Source of the DNA: Chromera velia
Lineage: Eukaryota; Sar; Chromeraceae
Direction: 5' to 3'
DNA: 38,520 nt
Assembly (NCBI GenBank): GCA_018398765.1
Contig: JAHBMJ010000274.1
Span: 4,190 to 42,709, forward strand
Shown here: piece after piece, positions 1-10,469 of the stretch
Numbering within the stretch: the stretch's first letter is position 1
Layout: each line of letters starts with the position of its first letter
The notes under the pieces: generated by a model
Databases searched by the model: none
What the model was told of the DNA's origin: nothing
What the model saw: only the letters and a program-made list of their open reading frames with translations
Made by a program: the position numbers and the translations under genes

Positions 1-236
1 CCTTGCCGCCGCTCGCCACCGCTCCCCCTTCCTTTTGAGCTCATACCTTGTCTACCCCTCTTCTTCCTGGACGCCCTCTCTTTCGCAGCTCCCTATGTAT
101 TCCGCTCTTTCAAGTTAACATTCTCGTTCACCTCCAACCCCCAACCCGGTCCTGCCCCTCCGCATGCAAACTTTGATACACCATATGCATTACCACAAGT
201 AGCGGTACCACGCATCAGACAGTGTCATACAGACAT

Positions 237-488
237 TCACATAGAAAGCCTGCCTAGTGGAAGAATGAAAACAAGTGCCAGCAATAGCGCCAGCACCCCT
301 TTCAACGACAGAAAGGATCCGAAACTGTAGGAAAACCACGAGGCACACAAATCAGCCACAAAAAGACGTCCGGGCCAATCCCTTTCTGAAAAATCTGGGT
401 CGTTTGCTGACGTAGGCAGAAAAGATAAAGGAGACGGGAGGGAAGAAATCAAGACAAGCCCCCTAGCATAATAGAGCGAGAGCAACAT
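237..488 (-). CDS. Hypothetical short ORF, hydrophobic at both ends
   Basis: An ATG-initiated frame of about 83 codons with two hydrophobic stretches, near residues 1-25 and 55-80, and a polar middle (SANDPDFSERDWPG). I recognise no domain. Acceptor-like sequences (pyrimidine run then CAG) occur on this strand around 340 and 490, so it could be part of a spliced gene rather than an intact ORF. It may equally be chance reading of noncoding DNA. Confidence 0.15.
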   Translation of the reverse strand: MLLSLYYARGLVLISSLPSPLSFLPTSANDPDFSERDWPGRLFVADLCASWFSYSFGSFLSLKGVLALLLALVFILPLGRLSM

Positions 489-815
489 CTGCTGGCAAGC
501 AAGCAAGAGAAAACTTTAAGGCATTCCATAAAGAGGGAAAGATATATTTCTAGTGCATGGTTGCCTGACGGGTCTGGGGCGTTGCTTTCAACCCTTTTCC
601 CAAACAATACCCATAACCCACTAGAGAAGATTCCACAAGGACTCGATCCACCTCCCAGACAAAGCATAACTGGAGTCCCAAATCCTGCATACATACACGT
701 GAGAAGGAGAGGAAAAAATCTATGAGCATTCACCAGGGCACATCTTTTCCTGACGCCCAGCCTGACGCCGCATGACGTGCTGCAACAACTTCACATAGTC
801 TGCAGATGGGCAGAA

Positions 816-1351
816 AACAGAGTGGACTCTTAAGTAGGACTAAGTGGAATCCAAAGTAACTTTTAAACTAGCTTTTAAATTTACTATATTCTAGCTTCAC
901 TATAAAGTAAAACTCGGTTACTTGAAGCAATCTATGATGATGATGATGATTGAGGGTTAAATCTTAGATCTAGCGATACCAGATCCCAAGAGCCTTTTAA
1001 AGCATTTAAAATCATTACTCCTGTGCAAATTTGCTCAAATATGCTCAAAAGACTAGTTGATTAGCTAAGGTGCATGGTGGGGAAAATTACGATCACCGTG
1101 GCACGTAGAAGTTAGTGAATGTTACCTGCAAAGAAATACACAGGCACAACACTAATGGATACGCTCAAAAGCAACGTTTAGCGCCGCCAATCAACTATAA
1201 AGAATTGCTTCTTCTGCAAGGGAAACAGTGCAGGAAGGAGGGCTTCACAGCTAGGGCCTAGCTGGTTAGACCGGATAGGAGACAGTCAGCAGGGGTCGGA
1301 GAGAACAGAGCACAGAGACAATATAATGCTATTCACAAAGAACTCACACTA
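816..1351. repeat. Dispersed repeat family, copy A (about 536 bp)
   Basis: This segment matches 26492-26953 in the same orientation over nearly its whole length. Shared blocks include the start AACAGAGTGGACTC, the middle CACGTAGAAGTTAGTGAATG, and the end TCACACTA. Copy A carries an extra stretch of about 55 bp around 935-990 that includes a short ATG microsatellite. The outer ends are weakly inverted (AGTG near the left, CACT near the right), which would suit a small nonautonomous transposon, but no clear target-site duplication is seen. It has no coding content. Alternatives are a solo LTR or a fragment of a larger element. Confidence 0.8.
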
Positions 1352-2004
1352 TACGGCACAAAAGCTTACAACTCGACGTTCTGTATATGTCAATAAGAAA
1401 CTGTGAAAAAGAAGGACAGGTCCATAGGTAGATCCAGATGTTTAGAGGGAGACTAGTACAGAGTGTCACAAATGAGAAAGGATGAACGAGTAAGGAGCAC
1501 TTGCGTTGGGATAGTATGGACCGCGTTCAAGGACTGATACATATGGAGCAAGTGGAAGACATTCAAATGGATGAAATCAGTGAGCGATTGTTCTGGATGG
1601 AAAAATGTCTGGCAGGACTGAGAGCTGTGCAAAACTTCAGAAGAGGCGGTCAAAAAATGGAGGCTCCAGCAGACTCTCCATCGACCCTCTCTCAGTGACC
1701 TCCCTTATGCATTTCTGTCAAGCTTCTAGCAGAACAAAGAAGCTGGATGCTAAGAAAATCATCATACAAAGCGAGAAAGCGAGCCGCGCTTCCTTAACTG
1801 ACCTGTAGGTGTCCTCAAGTCTCCGTCCACCAACACCTGCAAACATGGAGGGACAGGCGTTCACACTTTATGCAGTCAAAGAAGCACTTCTGTCTAGCTT
1901 ATTCTGCGTGCACAAGGTCCCAAGGAAAAGACCAAGAGCCTAAAAAGCAGTGGGTCCGGACAGGCTGACTTGGGGGTTGACCCTGGGGCTCCGAAGAGTG
2001 TGAC

Positions 2005-2156
2005 CTGCAAGGAAAGAGTAAGGAGAGCGATGAGAGCAGCAGTACTTTAACACTTAGATAAGGCCGGTAGCCCTTCCCTGCTTGAACAAAAGGAGCAGCA
2101 GCAAGCAAAAAGACGTTAGAAACAAGATCAAGATGGCTGGTATCCACTGGACTCAC
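2005..2156 (-). other. Candidate spliceosomal intron of a minus-strand host gene
   Basis: Read on the minus strand, this 152-bp stretch begins with a perfect GTGAGT donor after GCTTGCAG. It ends with a long pyrimidine-rich acceptor ending in TTTCCTTGCAG, followed by GTCACAC. A TCTAAC sequence inside could serve as a branch site. A second acceptor-like CATGTTTGCAG followed by a short exon-like stretch ending ACAG/GTCAGT lies further along at about 1808-1845. Together these suggest a multi-exon host transcript on this strand. Exon frames could not be fixed, so the product is unknown. Confidence 0.4.
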
Positions 2157-2411
2157 CTGCAAGCTCCACTTCGTGCCGACCGAAGATGTTCCAGCAACAC
2201 CCGTCTCCTCCAGAGCCCCGAAAGTGCACTCCCGAAAAACAAGTCAAAACCGAGAAAACCCTCTCAGACTGTCACACATCTTCAAAAACCGTCAGAAAAC
2301 ATGTGACAGAGCGCTTTTTATGGCAAGATTTCTGTGGGAAAAGTCTGTTTGCTCAGAGGTTCAGGACTCCACAGTTTTGAACCTATGGACCTTCAAGACG
2401 GACAAGAGACT

Positions 2412-2714
2412 TCAGACCCGATTATTGGCCGACAGAAACAATTTTTGAAAGTCAGCTGCGTGCATCAGGGAAGGTGTTTTGAGACTGTTTTGGGTCAGGG
2501 ACCTCGAGTTGCCCGCGAGATACTTTTGTGCGTCTTGGCAGGGAGTTCTGTCCCGATAAGCCACAAGGACCATGGGACTAAACGCAAATGTGCGACAAAA
2601 AATTTCTGTGATACTTTGATGTGCTGCCGACGTTTGCCTAGTCGCCGTAGTCCGGTCTCCTCCGGCTCTCATGCTGATGCGTAAGGCCCCAGTCTGAGAT
2701 GGCCTGGAAAGCAT
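2412..2714 (-). CDS. Hypothetical ORF, possible first exon
   Basis: A frame of 100 codons begins at a true ATG and lies upstream, in the minus direction, of the convincing intron at 2005-2156. It is rich in Thr, Ser and Ala at its start and shows no recognised domain. If it belongs to the same transcript, splicing must leave this frame before its stop, because an acceptor-like TTTTCCCACAG lies close by near 2335. A noncoding origin is equally possible. Confidence 0.2.
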   Translation of the reverse strand: MLSRPSQTGALRISMRAGGDRTTATRQTSAAHQSITEIFCRTFAFSPMVLVAYRDRTPCQDAQKYLAGNSRSLTQNSLKTPSLMHAADFQKLFLSANNRV

Positions 2715-2719
2715 AGCTG

Positions 2720-3213
2720 AGGGGCACTTACAAAGAGTTGAGGTAGGAGCACGCCTATGTCGATGCGAATCTACGATTAAAAATCTGACGTACGCAAATG
2801 CATGTCCAGGAAATATATATAGAGCTGAGAGGGCACTTAGCGCAATTAACAGGTGAAAACATATACAATTGAAAACAAAGTTAATTTCGCTTTCCGGGCC
2901 ATTCGTACGGAATACAATCAGATGAGCTATATTTTTTTATTTGTATAGACGCTTATATTAAACGTTGTTTAATAGAACGTTTATAACATATTAAAAAAGA
3001 ACAGTAAATCGAAAACGCAGTGTATATAAGCTCTGAATGTAAGCTGCATATACTAATATAGGAATTTGTTGATGAATTGGTTTAAACAATTGAATTTATA
3101 CCCTTGTAAGAATTTAGTTTGTTTAGTCAATAGTATAGGTATAAATGAAACTGATGCTTATATTCACAGTCTGCTTTAGAGGTGGCCTGTATGGAGAACA
3201 CTGCCTCCACATC
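2720..3213. other. AT-rich spacer before the LTR element
   Basis: I see no gene here. From about 2780 the sequence is AT-rich with runs such as ATATTTTTTTATTTG, unlike the GC-balanced element that follows. The LTR retrotransposon inserted at its right edge, at GTGAT. Confidence 0.5.
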
Positions 3214-3218
3214 GTGAT
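3214..3218. repeat. Target-site duplication GTGAT, left copy
   Basis: GTGAT lies directly outside the left LTR and is repeated exactly at 23213-23217, directly outside the right LTR. A 5-bp duplication is the usual footprint of Copia-type integrases. It fixes both ends of the element. Confidence 0.93.
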
Positions 3219-3578
3219 TGAGAATGTCGCGGCCGGTGCGGCGGGCGGCCTGCCTAGAGTTTTGGACCCTGGGCGGCGCCGGTCACCCTCTATGCAGACA
3301 ACAGCGTTTCGGGACCTCGGGCCACCACGGTATCGAATTGGGTTTCAGAAAAAACGCGGTCTGCAGCAATCGAAACAATCCAAACCGCCAGAAATTCATG
3401 GATTCAGCTAGCTTGATTGAGACTTCTAGCAGTTCGATGGATCGATTTAGCATTGACATTCTCTTTACCTGTATGAACCTGAATAGATCGTGTGCCTGTG
3501 TATGTGTATGATTGGGTTCCCTCCGAAGGAAACGTCTTCGGAAGGTAGGTTATTCATCTACCACTATAATCAACGTTA
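3219..3578 (+). repeat. 5' LTR (360 bp)
   Basis: It begins TGAGAATGTCG and ends CAACGTTA, and matches 22853-23212 along its full length. The first third is GC-rich (GCGGGCGGCC, GGGCGGCGCCGG) and the rest is closer to average. No clear TATA box is seen. The terminus is TG...TA rather than the commonest TG...CA. Confidence 0.95.
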
Positions 3579-3579
3579 A

Positions 3580-3594
3580 TGGTGACGAAGCTCC
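3580..3594 (+). promoter_or_regulatory. Primer-binding site
   Basis: TGGTGACGAAGCTCC starts one base after the 5' LTR. The leading TGG pairs with the universal CCA end of a tRNA, and the next bases would pair with an acceptor-stem strand CUUCGUC plus discriminator A. This is not the initiator-methionine site TGGTATCAGAGC common in plant Copia elements. The priming tRNA was not identified. Confidence 0.75.
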
Positions 3595-3816
3595 TATCAG
3601 ATTTCGGTTTCGTTTGACTGCGTCCACTTCTACCAAAAAATAACCTTCTGATTCCTTCTATCGGCTAAAGTTTGGAGTCCTTCAGCCACTCATCGCTTCT
3701 TTCTTCCCTCCTCTCTTTCCATACAGACGCGAAAGAAGAAGAGAGAGAGAAAAGAAAGAGAGAGAGAAAGAGACGGTACGTCTGCTCTTTGGAGCGAGTC
3801 AGTCCCTCCTTCTCCC
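3595..3816 (+). other. Untranslated leader of the LTR element
   Basis: A short leader between the primer-binding site and the first ATG frame. It includes a GA/GAA-rich microsatellite at about 3725-3772. No other structure was recognised. Confidence 0.5.
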
Positions 3817-5220
3817 ATGCATACCATTCATGAAGACTCTCCTTCCACTGAAGTGAGACGTCGTTCTCCCTCTCTTTTACCCAAAAATGATGGCCATGCT
3901 GATGCAGAAAGCCGTTGTTCCATTTTTTTGCCTCCGTCTAATTTTTGTAGGTATGAGACGGCTAGCCCTTTGGCAAAGCTGAATCAAACCTCTTCACTTT
4001 TTCCCTCTTCTGCCCCTCTCCCTCCAATTTTGCCATATTCTCACTCCTTTCCCAACATGAACGAAGGCGGTGCAGATGCAAAAGGCTCTCGTTCCCTTTT
4101 TCCCTCTCCCTCTGGCTTGCGTCCTCAAGAGACTTCAAACCCTTCGGTCAAAGAAACTGAAGAAAGACAAGTCTCTCTTTCTCTTTCCCCCTCTCGCCCT
4201 CTCCAACGTATAGATCTCGCCTCTGCACAAGCTTTTTCTTCACCTCCATCTCATCTTGTCTCATCTTCGTTTCACATGATCCAACCTTGCAGCAGAGAGA
4301 TGGCACCTAAGGCGGCCACGGCGGTGAGTCCAGTCAAGATACCTCTCAGGGTTCGACCTCTCCCCTTCTGTGAACTATCATAGTCCTCTTCCTCTGTTCC
4401 ATCTCGTCAGATCAATGTGGGAGTATCGCATGTTTCGGCCCCCAGATCTTCTTCTTCTCTCGCTCTTTTTCCTGCCTCAGAGTCTGTGTCTGTGAGAGGA
4501 AAAGAAGACAACCATGAGAAAGAAGTGCATAAAAACAGTGAGACAGATAGGAAGACAGAAAAACAGTCTGATAAAGACCCTGTCCAACCTCCCACTTCCA
4601 GTTTCCTTCAATCCACCCTTTTGCCTGAGTCTGCCCGTTTCAACGCAGCGGTGCTTGAAGGAAGGCAGAAGGCTGAATGGAAAGAAACCAAACTGAAGGA
4701 ATTGGAAGAGATGAAGCGGAAAGAAGTATGGTATTTGAGAGAGATTGAGACTCGTTTGGCCGTCTCTTAACCTTCACCTGCCCAGATCCCATCTCCTCCC
4801 TCCCAACTTCACACTGTTCTTTCACCTGAATCTACTCATCTCCACAGTGCTCTCAATGCAGAAAGAGAAAAGGCAGAGCGGAAAGCAAAGCAGGTAAAAG
4901 AAATTGAGGAATTGAGAAAGAAAGGGAAAGAGATAAGTGATTGGATGCAGGAGACAATGAAGAACAGTGGTCATAATCGTTGCCAACCTGAATTCGTCTC
5001 CACTGCCTCTTTTGGACACCCTCCCTGCCTGCAGGCGACCTCTGGGAGTCTTTACCCCCCCCCTGAGAGAGGACGGGGGGGAATTGATCAAGAAAGAGAG
5101 GCAGAAACAGAGAAACAGAGACCAATTATTGACAGAGACAAAGTGTTGCATGTCGGTAAACTTTCTTATAATCTTTCTTCACCTATGAATGCGACTGCGG
5201 ACCTTCCTGATGGAAAAGTC
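3817..5220 (+). pseudogene. LTR element, N-terminal Ser/Pro-rich and coiled-coil region
   Basis: The first coding stretch after the leader. Its start is low in complexity and rich in Ser, Pro and Phe, with repeated phrases of the form G-x-ADA-x-(G/S)-xxS-(I/L)-F near residues 25 and 80. Further on, two strongly charged segments look like coiled coils (for example EWKETKLKELEEMKRKEVW and KAERKAKQVKEIEELRKKG). No family is recognised. The position suggests the front of a Gag-like product or an added upstream protein; both are inference. Part of the fossil. Confidence 0.45.
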
Positions 5221-5360
5221 TAATTTTGCTCGTCCCTTACCCCCCTTTCACCTCCTGTGAATGCAGACCTTCCTGTTGGAAAAGTCCAAAGTCATGCATC
5301 TCTCTTTCCACCTGTTTCTAGCCCTCTGAATGCGGACCATCCAGTTGGAAGCGTCCAATT
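5170..5360 (+). repeat. Degenerate repeat encoding an NADxPVGKVQ-like phrase
   Basis: Three related units, near 5188, 5257 and 5326, share a core of the type AATGC(G/A)GACC(T/A)TCC(T/A)G(T/A)TGGAA. They are spaced about 69 bp, a multiple of three, which keeps a coding phase. They separate Ser/Pro/Phe-rich spacers, suggesting growth of this region by internal duplication. Confidence 0.5.
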
Positions 5361-6239
5361 TCAGAGTGTACCCTTTCCCCCGCCCATTCGCTTCTCCCAA
5401 AGCTTACCGATACAACCGCCTCTATCATCATCTGGTCTAGCGCACGGCCTAACTGGTCTCTGTGTCTCTGGTGTGCCTTGTGGGGAGAACCTTGGTGTCT
5501 CTCCTTCTTAATCTTTCCTCCTGATAAGTATACACTATCCTTATCCATCCTCATACTCTGCTCACCCTTCCAAACCCCTTGTCTTTCCTATAAACTCTGA
5601 AAATTCTTCTCCTCACTCTTTAGGTTCTTATGCCCCAAAAGCTGAGAATCCTAGGCTTGAATTTTTTGATCCAAGAAATCAGTTTCTTCAGTCTAATTTT
5701 TCTACTTTTCCTAGTGCTCAAAGCGCACAACCTCTGCCTCCTTTTTCAACTAAAGTTAGCATAGAAGTAGGAAAAGAAAACGAAAAAGATGAGGCAATTA
5801 GTTTTTCCAGACAGCCTGTCTGCAAGCTTAGACTCGTCACAAAGCGAAACTATGAGTCAGAAACAAGGCTCACGAAAGACAAAAAGGAGAAAAGAGAGAG
5901 TGACGCAGACCTTCGGCACCGTGACAAGTTGGTCGGACAAATCTTAGAAAAAATAAAGCAGATGCCTAAAGAAATAATTCTCTTTATGCCTAAAGGGAAA
6001 GGGATGAAAGGCAACCCTTTTCTTCATAAAAAAGTTGCTCGTCAGAAACGATAATTCCTCAATCTCTATAGAAACATGACTGAGCCATATTGACCAGCTG
6101 TTCAAAATGAGGTGACAGAACGAGCTCTTGATAGTTTTCCTCGTAGAGCAATCGAAATGCAACCTGAAGCGATTCAATATGAACTGCGTGCTGCTGGTAT
6201 GTAGATTCGGAAGGGAATCTGGTCCGAGGAAGAGCAGAA

Positions 6240-7260
6240 TACGGTTCCGATGAGGCTGACGTTCATAGAACTGGAGGCAATCGCTGTGCATATGCAGGGG
6301 TATGCCCTCGATCTCCTCTTGCTGAGACCAGTCGAGATCATGATGAAGGTATGTAGATGGAAAGGAGAATCTCTCCAAAAATATGCTCTCCGTCTTGACA
6401 GAGAAGTGGAGTCAGAAATGAAATTCCTGACCAAACACATTCTCCCTGATACTTTTACTCTACGCCCTCATCTGCGTCGTCTCCTGCCGTCTGCTCCTGT
6501 TTGAAATCCCACAGCGACCATCTCTGTGTTCTTTGCAACGGCCGGTCTGGATGACGATGTACACAAACACGCCTCTGATGCTCTGCAAAGATATCATGAA
6601 CAGGTCATGTTTATCAGTGCTCTCAGTGATAAAGAAATTTAATGCACAGTATGGTTACTCACGAACACTCTCACTTTTGCTTCTGTCCCAATAGACATTG
6701 AACAGGGTCTCATATACCCCTGGTTCGTAAATAATGTGAACAGAATAATGAGAAAATGTGGTGCATCTGTGTCTGAACCCGGACCTGACCCTGTTCTGAA
6801 TGAGACCAGCTCGCTGGCTATCACACGCATCCAGCAGCACATGAATCGCATGATGAGAGAGCATGGCCATGCAGGTGGAAATCAGAGCCAGCCTGCAGCA
6901 AGTGTCCCTCTTACCCCTTCACAGACAAAGCCTCATTCAAACCAGCCACACGAAAGACAGAAAGGAGGATCGACTCATCAAGTCATTAAGCAGCCTCTCC
7001 ATCAAACTCCTCATACATTTACAATGCAAGCTGCTCAGCCGTTTCTCTCAAATCCTCCTCCTCCCCCCCCCCCTTCTGGCAATCCTACCTCTTCTTCTTT
7101 GCAGGGTACAGGGCCACCTACTTTTGGCGTTAGCCCTCCCAGCAGTTCTTCCTCCCCCCCAACTGGATGGCAGGGAGGACCTGCGGGCTCATCTGCGGCC
7201 ACTCGAGGAAGAGGAGGACTAACAAGAGGATGTGGGAGAGGGAGAGGCCAAAGAGGCAAG
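6240..7260 (+). pseudogene. LTR element, Gag-like region ending in an RG-rich box
   Basis: A helical, charged stretch including GESLQKYALRLDREVESEMK resembles in style the late capsid helices of retrotransposon Gag proteins. The resemblance is weak and no capsid family can be named. It is followed by a Gln/Pro/Ser-rich linker with poly-Pro near 7055-7075. The segment 7201-7260 reads as an Arg-Gly box (TRGRGGLTRGCGRGRGQRGK), a type of nucleic-acid-binding tail that can stand in for a nucleocapsid zinc knuckle. The 2A-like motif follows within two residues. That context fits a Gag product released by ribosome skipping, which is inference. Part of the fossil. Confidence 0.45.
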
Positions 7261-7266
7261 CAAAAT

Positions 7267-7320
7267 GATGGGTGGGTCAAGGATCTGACCAGGGAAGGTA
7301 TTGAACCTAACCCTGGTCCC
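7267..7320 (+). other. 2A-like ribosome-skipping motif, copy 1
   Basis: The frame reads DGWVKDLTREGIEPNPGP. The tail matches the 2A/StopGo pattern (D/G)(V/I)ExNPG/P, in which the ribosome skips the bond before the last proline and releases the upstream protein. The upstream W-V-K-D-L-T context is also typical of 2A-like motifs found in retrotransposons. It sits directly after the RG box, where a Gag boundary would be expected. Confidence 0.75.
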
Positions 7321-9165
7321 TCTGGCACCGAAAAGGCTGCGGCAATGACAGCTCATCCTCCCTCCCAGGCTGAAGAAAACTTTGAGGGCCAAGAGAGGGA
7401 GGAGATGAACGATTTCCCTTTTTCAGCACCCTCTGACTCTGATGAAGCGGAGTCGGAAATCTTTGCCTACCATGCGGCCGAGGTCCAGACGAGACTGCCT
7501 CATAGACAGCTACGTTGGTCGAAACCTCACCCACGCAGGCGTCACAACCCAGACTGAGAGGGCGCTAGGCATCGGAGGAGGCAATCACAGAATGCCATCC
7601 CGCAAAGGGATTCATACTCTGAGGCCCCTGACCCCCTTCCAAGTGATCCTGTAGCTGAGTCTGATCTTCTTATGATAAGCACTCTAGGGAGAGACTTTTC
7701 AACACCTCATCGGTCTTTTTCAGAGACCCCCCACAGGTCTGACCAGTCAGTTGCTCTCAACTCTCTCATGGTCACACCCCCGAAGCCTTTTAATTTTCAT
7801 ACACAGTTACCCACGACATCTGCCCATTACTACCCTCCGCCTCCAACAGTACCTCCCTTTCCTCTGTCCCTCCATATTCCCATCGCCCCTCCGACAGTCC
7901 GCTCAATCGCTGCTCCCGAAAGTCTTTCAAGCCCTCCCGCAAACCCCCTTCTTTCCCTCTCAATAGGAAAAGAGGAAATGGAAGGTCCTCCTGAATCCTT
8001 CCAGAGAGGGGCTACACGAAATGAGCGACCAGAAGGAGCTATGGCTGCAAACACAGACCAGCTTGATCATAAAAGGCTGTGAGAGAATAAAGGCCTTTCA
8101 CCATTCTATGTGGTAGCAAAGGCAATCAAAGTAATGGGGGGAAAAATGACCGAAGACACAGTACACCCAGTTTTGGCAGACACCATTCTCACTCGATTCC
8201 TTCGGGAGCCATTCCACCTCGGAACTCCAGCTCTAGAGAACATTTTTTCCCCCGCCACCTCTTTCCGCTCTTTGACTGACCTGGATATCAACATCTTGCT
8301 GAAGTATTGGGGTTTCAGCATGATCCCAATATCTATGCAGGAGGTTCATGACACCCTCGCTCAGCCAATGACCGACCCACACACGTGCCTCGTGGTGGGG
8401 GAGGCCTGTCTCGAAGAGACGGAATGGACAGTTATGGCTCCTTTTGAAGGGGCGCAGACCCAATCAGAGAGACAGAGCTGGACAGAATGGTCTATGAGAA
8501 AAGAAAAAGAGAGAGGAGTCACAGGGTTTGATCTGTTTTTTTGAGAGACAAAAAATGAAGGGACTGAAATGGCCGTCTTCTCACTCGAACGAATACAAAC
8601 TTGTGAGATGCCTTCTTGTTGAGCATCTCTCCATGAAACGAACTCAAACACCCCCCGTTCTGTCTCCTACCCTGGCTGCCCTTACCCACACTTCGCTTGC
8701 ACGCCCTGCCGTACCAAAGCCATGTTCTCGCCCCTCCGTGAACCTTCTCCTAACACTTTTTGCCCCCAGTGTAGACGCCTTCCTTCCGCAGAGATGAACA
8801 AAGCCGAGGACTACTGCAGAGCAGTCTGGAAGAGTACGGTCCTACAGCAGACGCTGCCATCTGATCCTATCGCACTGTAAGGACGATTGATTAAATCAAT
8901 CCATACAAGGATCCGATATGCTCAATCTCACCTCACACTCTCAGACGTGTGGCACCTGCATGACCAGCTTAACCACTACCTTGTCGCGTGTTTATGCAGT
9001 AGGGAGTGGGAAGAGTGGGGAGAACACGACGATAGGGAGTCAGATAGATGGGGAGCTGGAGATAAAGAATCTCCTATGAATGTCAATGGAGGCCATGCAG
9101 ATGCAAACGGCCCCCAGGATCATTTAGGACCGCCTCCTCAAGAGGAAAACATTCCTTGACCTAGC
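7321..9165 (+). pseudogene. LTR element, unrecognised coding region between 2A-like motifs 1 and 2
   Basis: Several open stretches with plus-strand coding character. The best is at about 8110-8544, reading through phrases such as LTDLDINILLKYWGFSMIPI and EETEWTVMAPFEGAQ, with mixed globular composition rather than low complexity. The rest is Pro/Ser-rich. An acidic segment follows motif 1 (GQEREEMNDFPFSAPSDSDE). Near 9076-9110 a phrase N-G-G-H-A-D-A-N-G echoes the ADA repeats of the N-terminal region. No family is recognised. Part of the fossil. Confidence 0.4.
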
Positions 9166-9219
9166 AGCTGGGTGAGAGATCTGACAGCAGACGGGGATGT
9201 CGAACCTAACCCAGGCTGG
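9166..9219 (+). other. 2A-like motif, copy 2
   Basis: The frame carries SWVRDLTADGDVEPNPG, sharing W-V-(K/R)-D-L-T and VEPNPG with copies 1 and 3. It stands at the start of the next long coding stretch, a boundary position like that of copy 1. Whether it skipped in life is not known. Confidence 0.6.
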
Positions 9220-10359
9220 GATGAGGAGAATGATTCTCAGGGTGATAAAGCCCCGGGCAACGACGCCCCTGTTTCAACCCCGCTGTCTTTTCCAGAGCTA
9301 GCTCCATCCCTTACGCCTGCCTCCATGCCTCCCCTTGAGGCACCGTCAGAAGTCTCGGACCTGGGCCTCTCTGACATCCCATTAAATTCCTATGCTCCCT
9401 CCGAGGCCGCCTCAGTTCCGTCAGATGGCACACTCGCTTCTTTAGAAGATCTTGAGGGAATTGAGCTTAGGGATGGAATGTATGGAGGAGGAGGATATTG
9501 GGAAAGGAATGCTGTAAACGACTTCGAGCGGGCGAGAGGGTCCGCACGAGGTTACATCCGACAACTCTACGCCACCCTCTCTGTCATTCCTGCACTCTCT
9601 GACCTCGATCTCAGTGGCCCTGTGATCCTCGGCATCTTCTACCGATCTGGCTGGCACGACGGATCAAATGGTTTCTGGTCAGAGCAGTCGCTAACCTTCA
9701 TCAACTACGCCGGTGCCCTCCAATTCCTCCCTAATCCCCTTCCTACCTCCTGGTTTGGTTTTAACCCCTTTTTTAAAAACGTTTCTCAACCAACCCACCC
9801 ACCACCAATGGTAGGTGGTTGGATCAGAGATTTAACCGAAGAAGGAATTGAGCCGAACCCCGGACATCCAAAGAGGGATGGAAGAGCAGAAACATCAAGA
9901 AACAGGGGAAGTCAGTCATCTACTTCGAGGCCCATTCGCATCCAGCCTTCTCAGGCCCTTCGTGAAAGTAACCGCAACCTCCCCCCACTGCTCGGCCCCA
10001 CACCTACGATTCCTTCTGTTCCTTTCTTTGAGGTCCCTTTTCATCAAGAAACCCAAGAGACGTCACAGGCACAAATGGAACCAATAGAGGGAGGCTTTCT
10101 TCCGAGTCCAGACGCTATCTCAGCGTTCGGACCAGTCTCATCCCCGAGACCGACAGCAGCAGCAGATCTGCCTCCAAACCCGTTTGCCCCGCCTCTACCC
10201 CAACTGTCCATCTTTTCACCTCCCCCAAACCGAATCCGTCTCTCACAATTGACCCCAAAAAGAACAGTTCAACTATCATCTCCTCCTCGGAGACCTGTAG
10301 AGCTGAGACCTGCAAGTGCTCAGCGATCAGGAAATTACTCAGTTCGGACTGACACTTAG
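9220..10359 (+). pseudogene. LTR element, acidic and Pro-rich region holding 2A-like motif 3
   Basis: It starts as an acidic, Pro/Ser-rich linker. It then has a more globular segment at about 9490-9770 with phrases such as ARGYIRQLYATLSVIPALSD and ILGIFYRSGWHDGSNGFW. The third 2A-like motif follows at 9814-9867, then a long Pro/Ser/Arg-rich tail. No family is recognised for the globular part. It could be a small protein delimited by 2A motifs on both sides, which is inference. Part of the fossil. Confidence 0.4.
9814..9867 (+). other. 2A-like motif, copy 3
   Basis: The frame carries GGWIRDLTEEGIEPNPG, in the same frame as copy 2 and about 650 bp after it. The conserved block W-(V/I)-(K/R)-D-L-T, then an acidic residue, then G/D-(V/I)-EPNPG is common to all three copies. 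This suggests either duplication within the element or repeated selection for the motif. Confidence 0.6.
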
Positions 10360-10469
10360 ACAAATACAGGTTCGTCCTCTTTCTCATCTTCTGCCGGTGC
10401 TGCTATCCTAAACCAGAGTCAGCCTTTGTCCTCTATCAGAGGCCCAGGCCTAGTGCTCCGCCTCCACTT

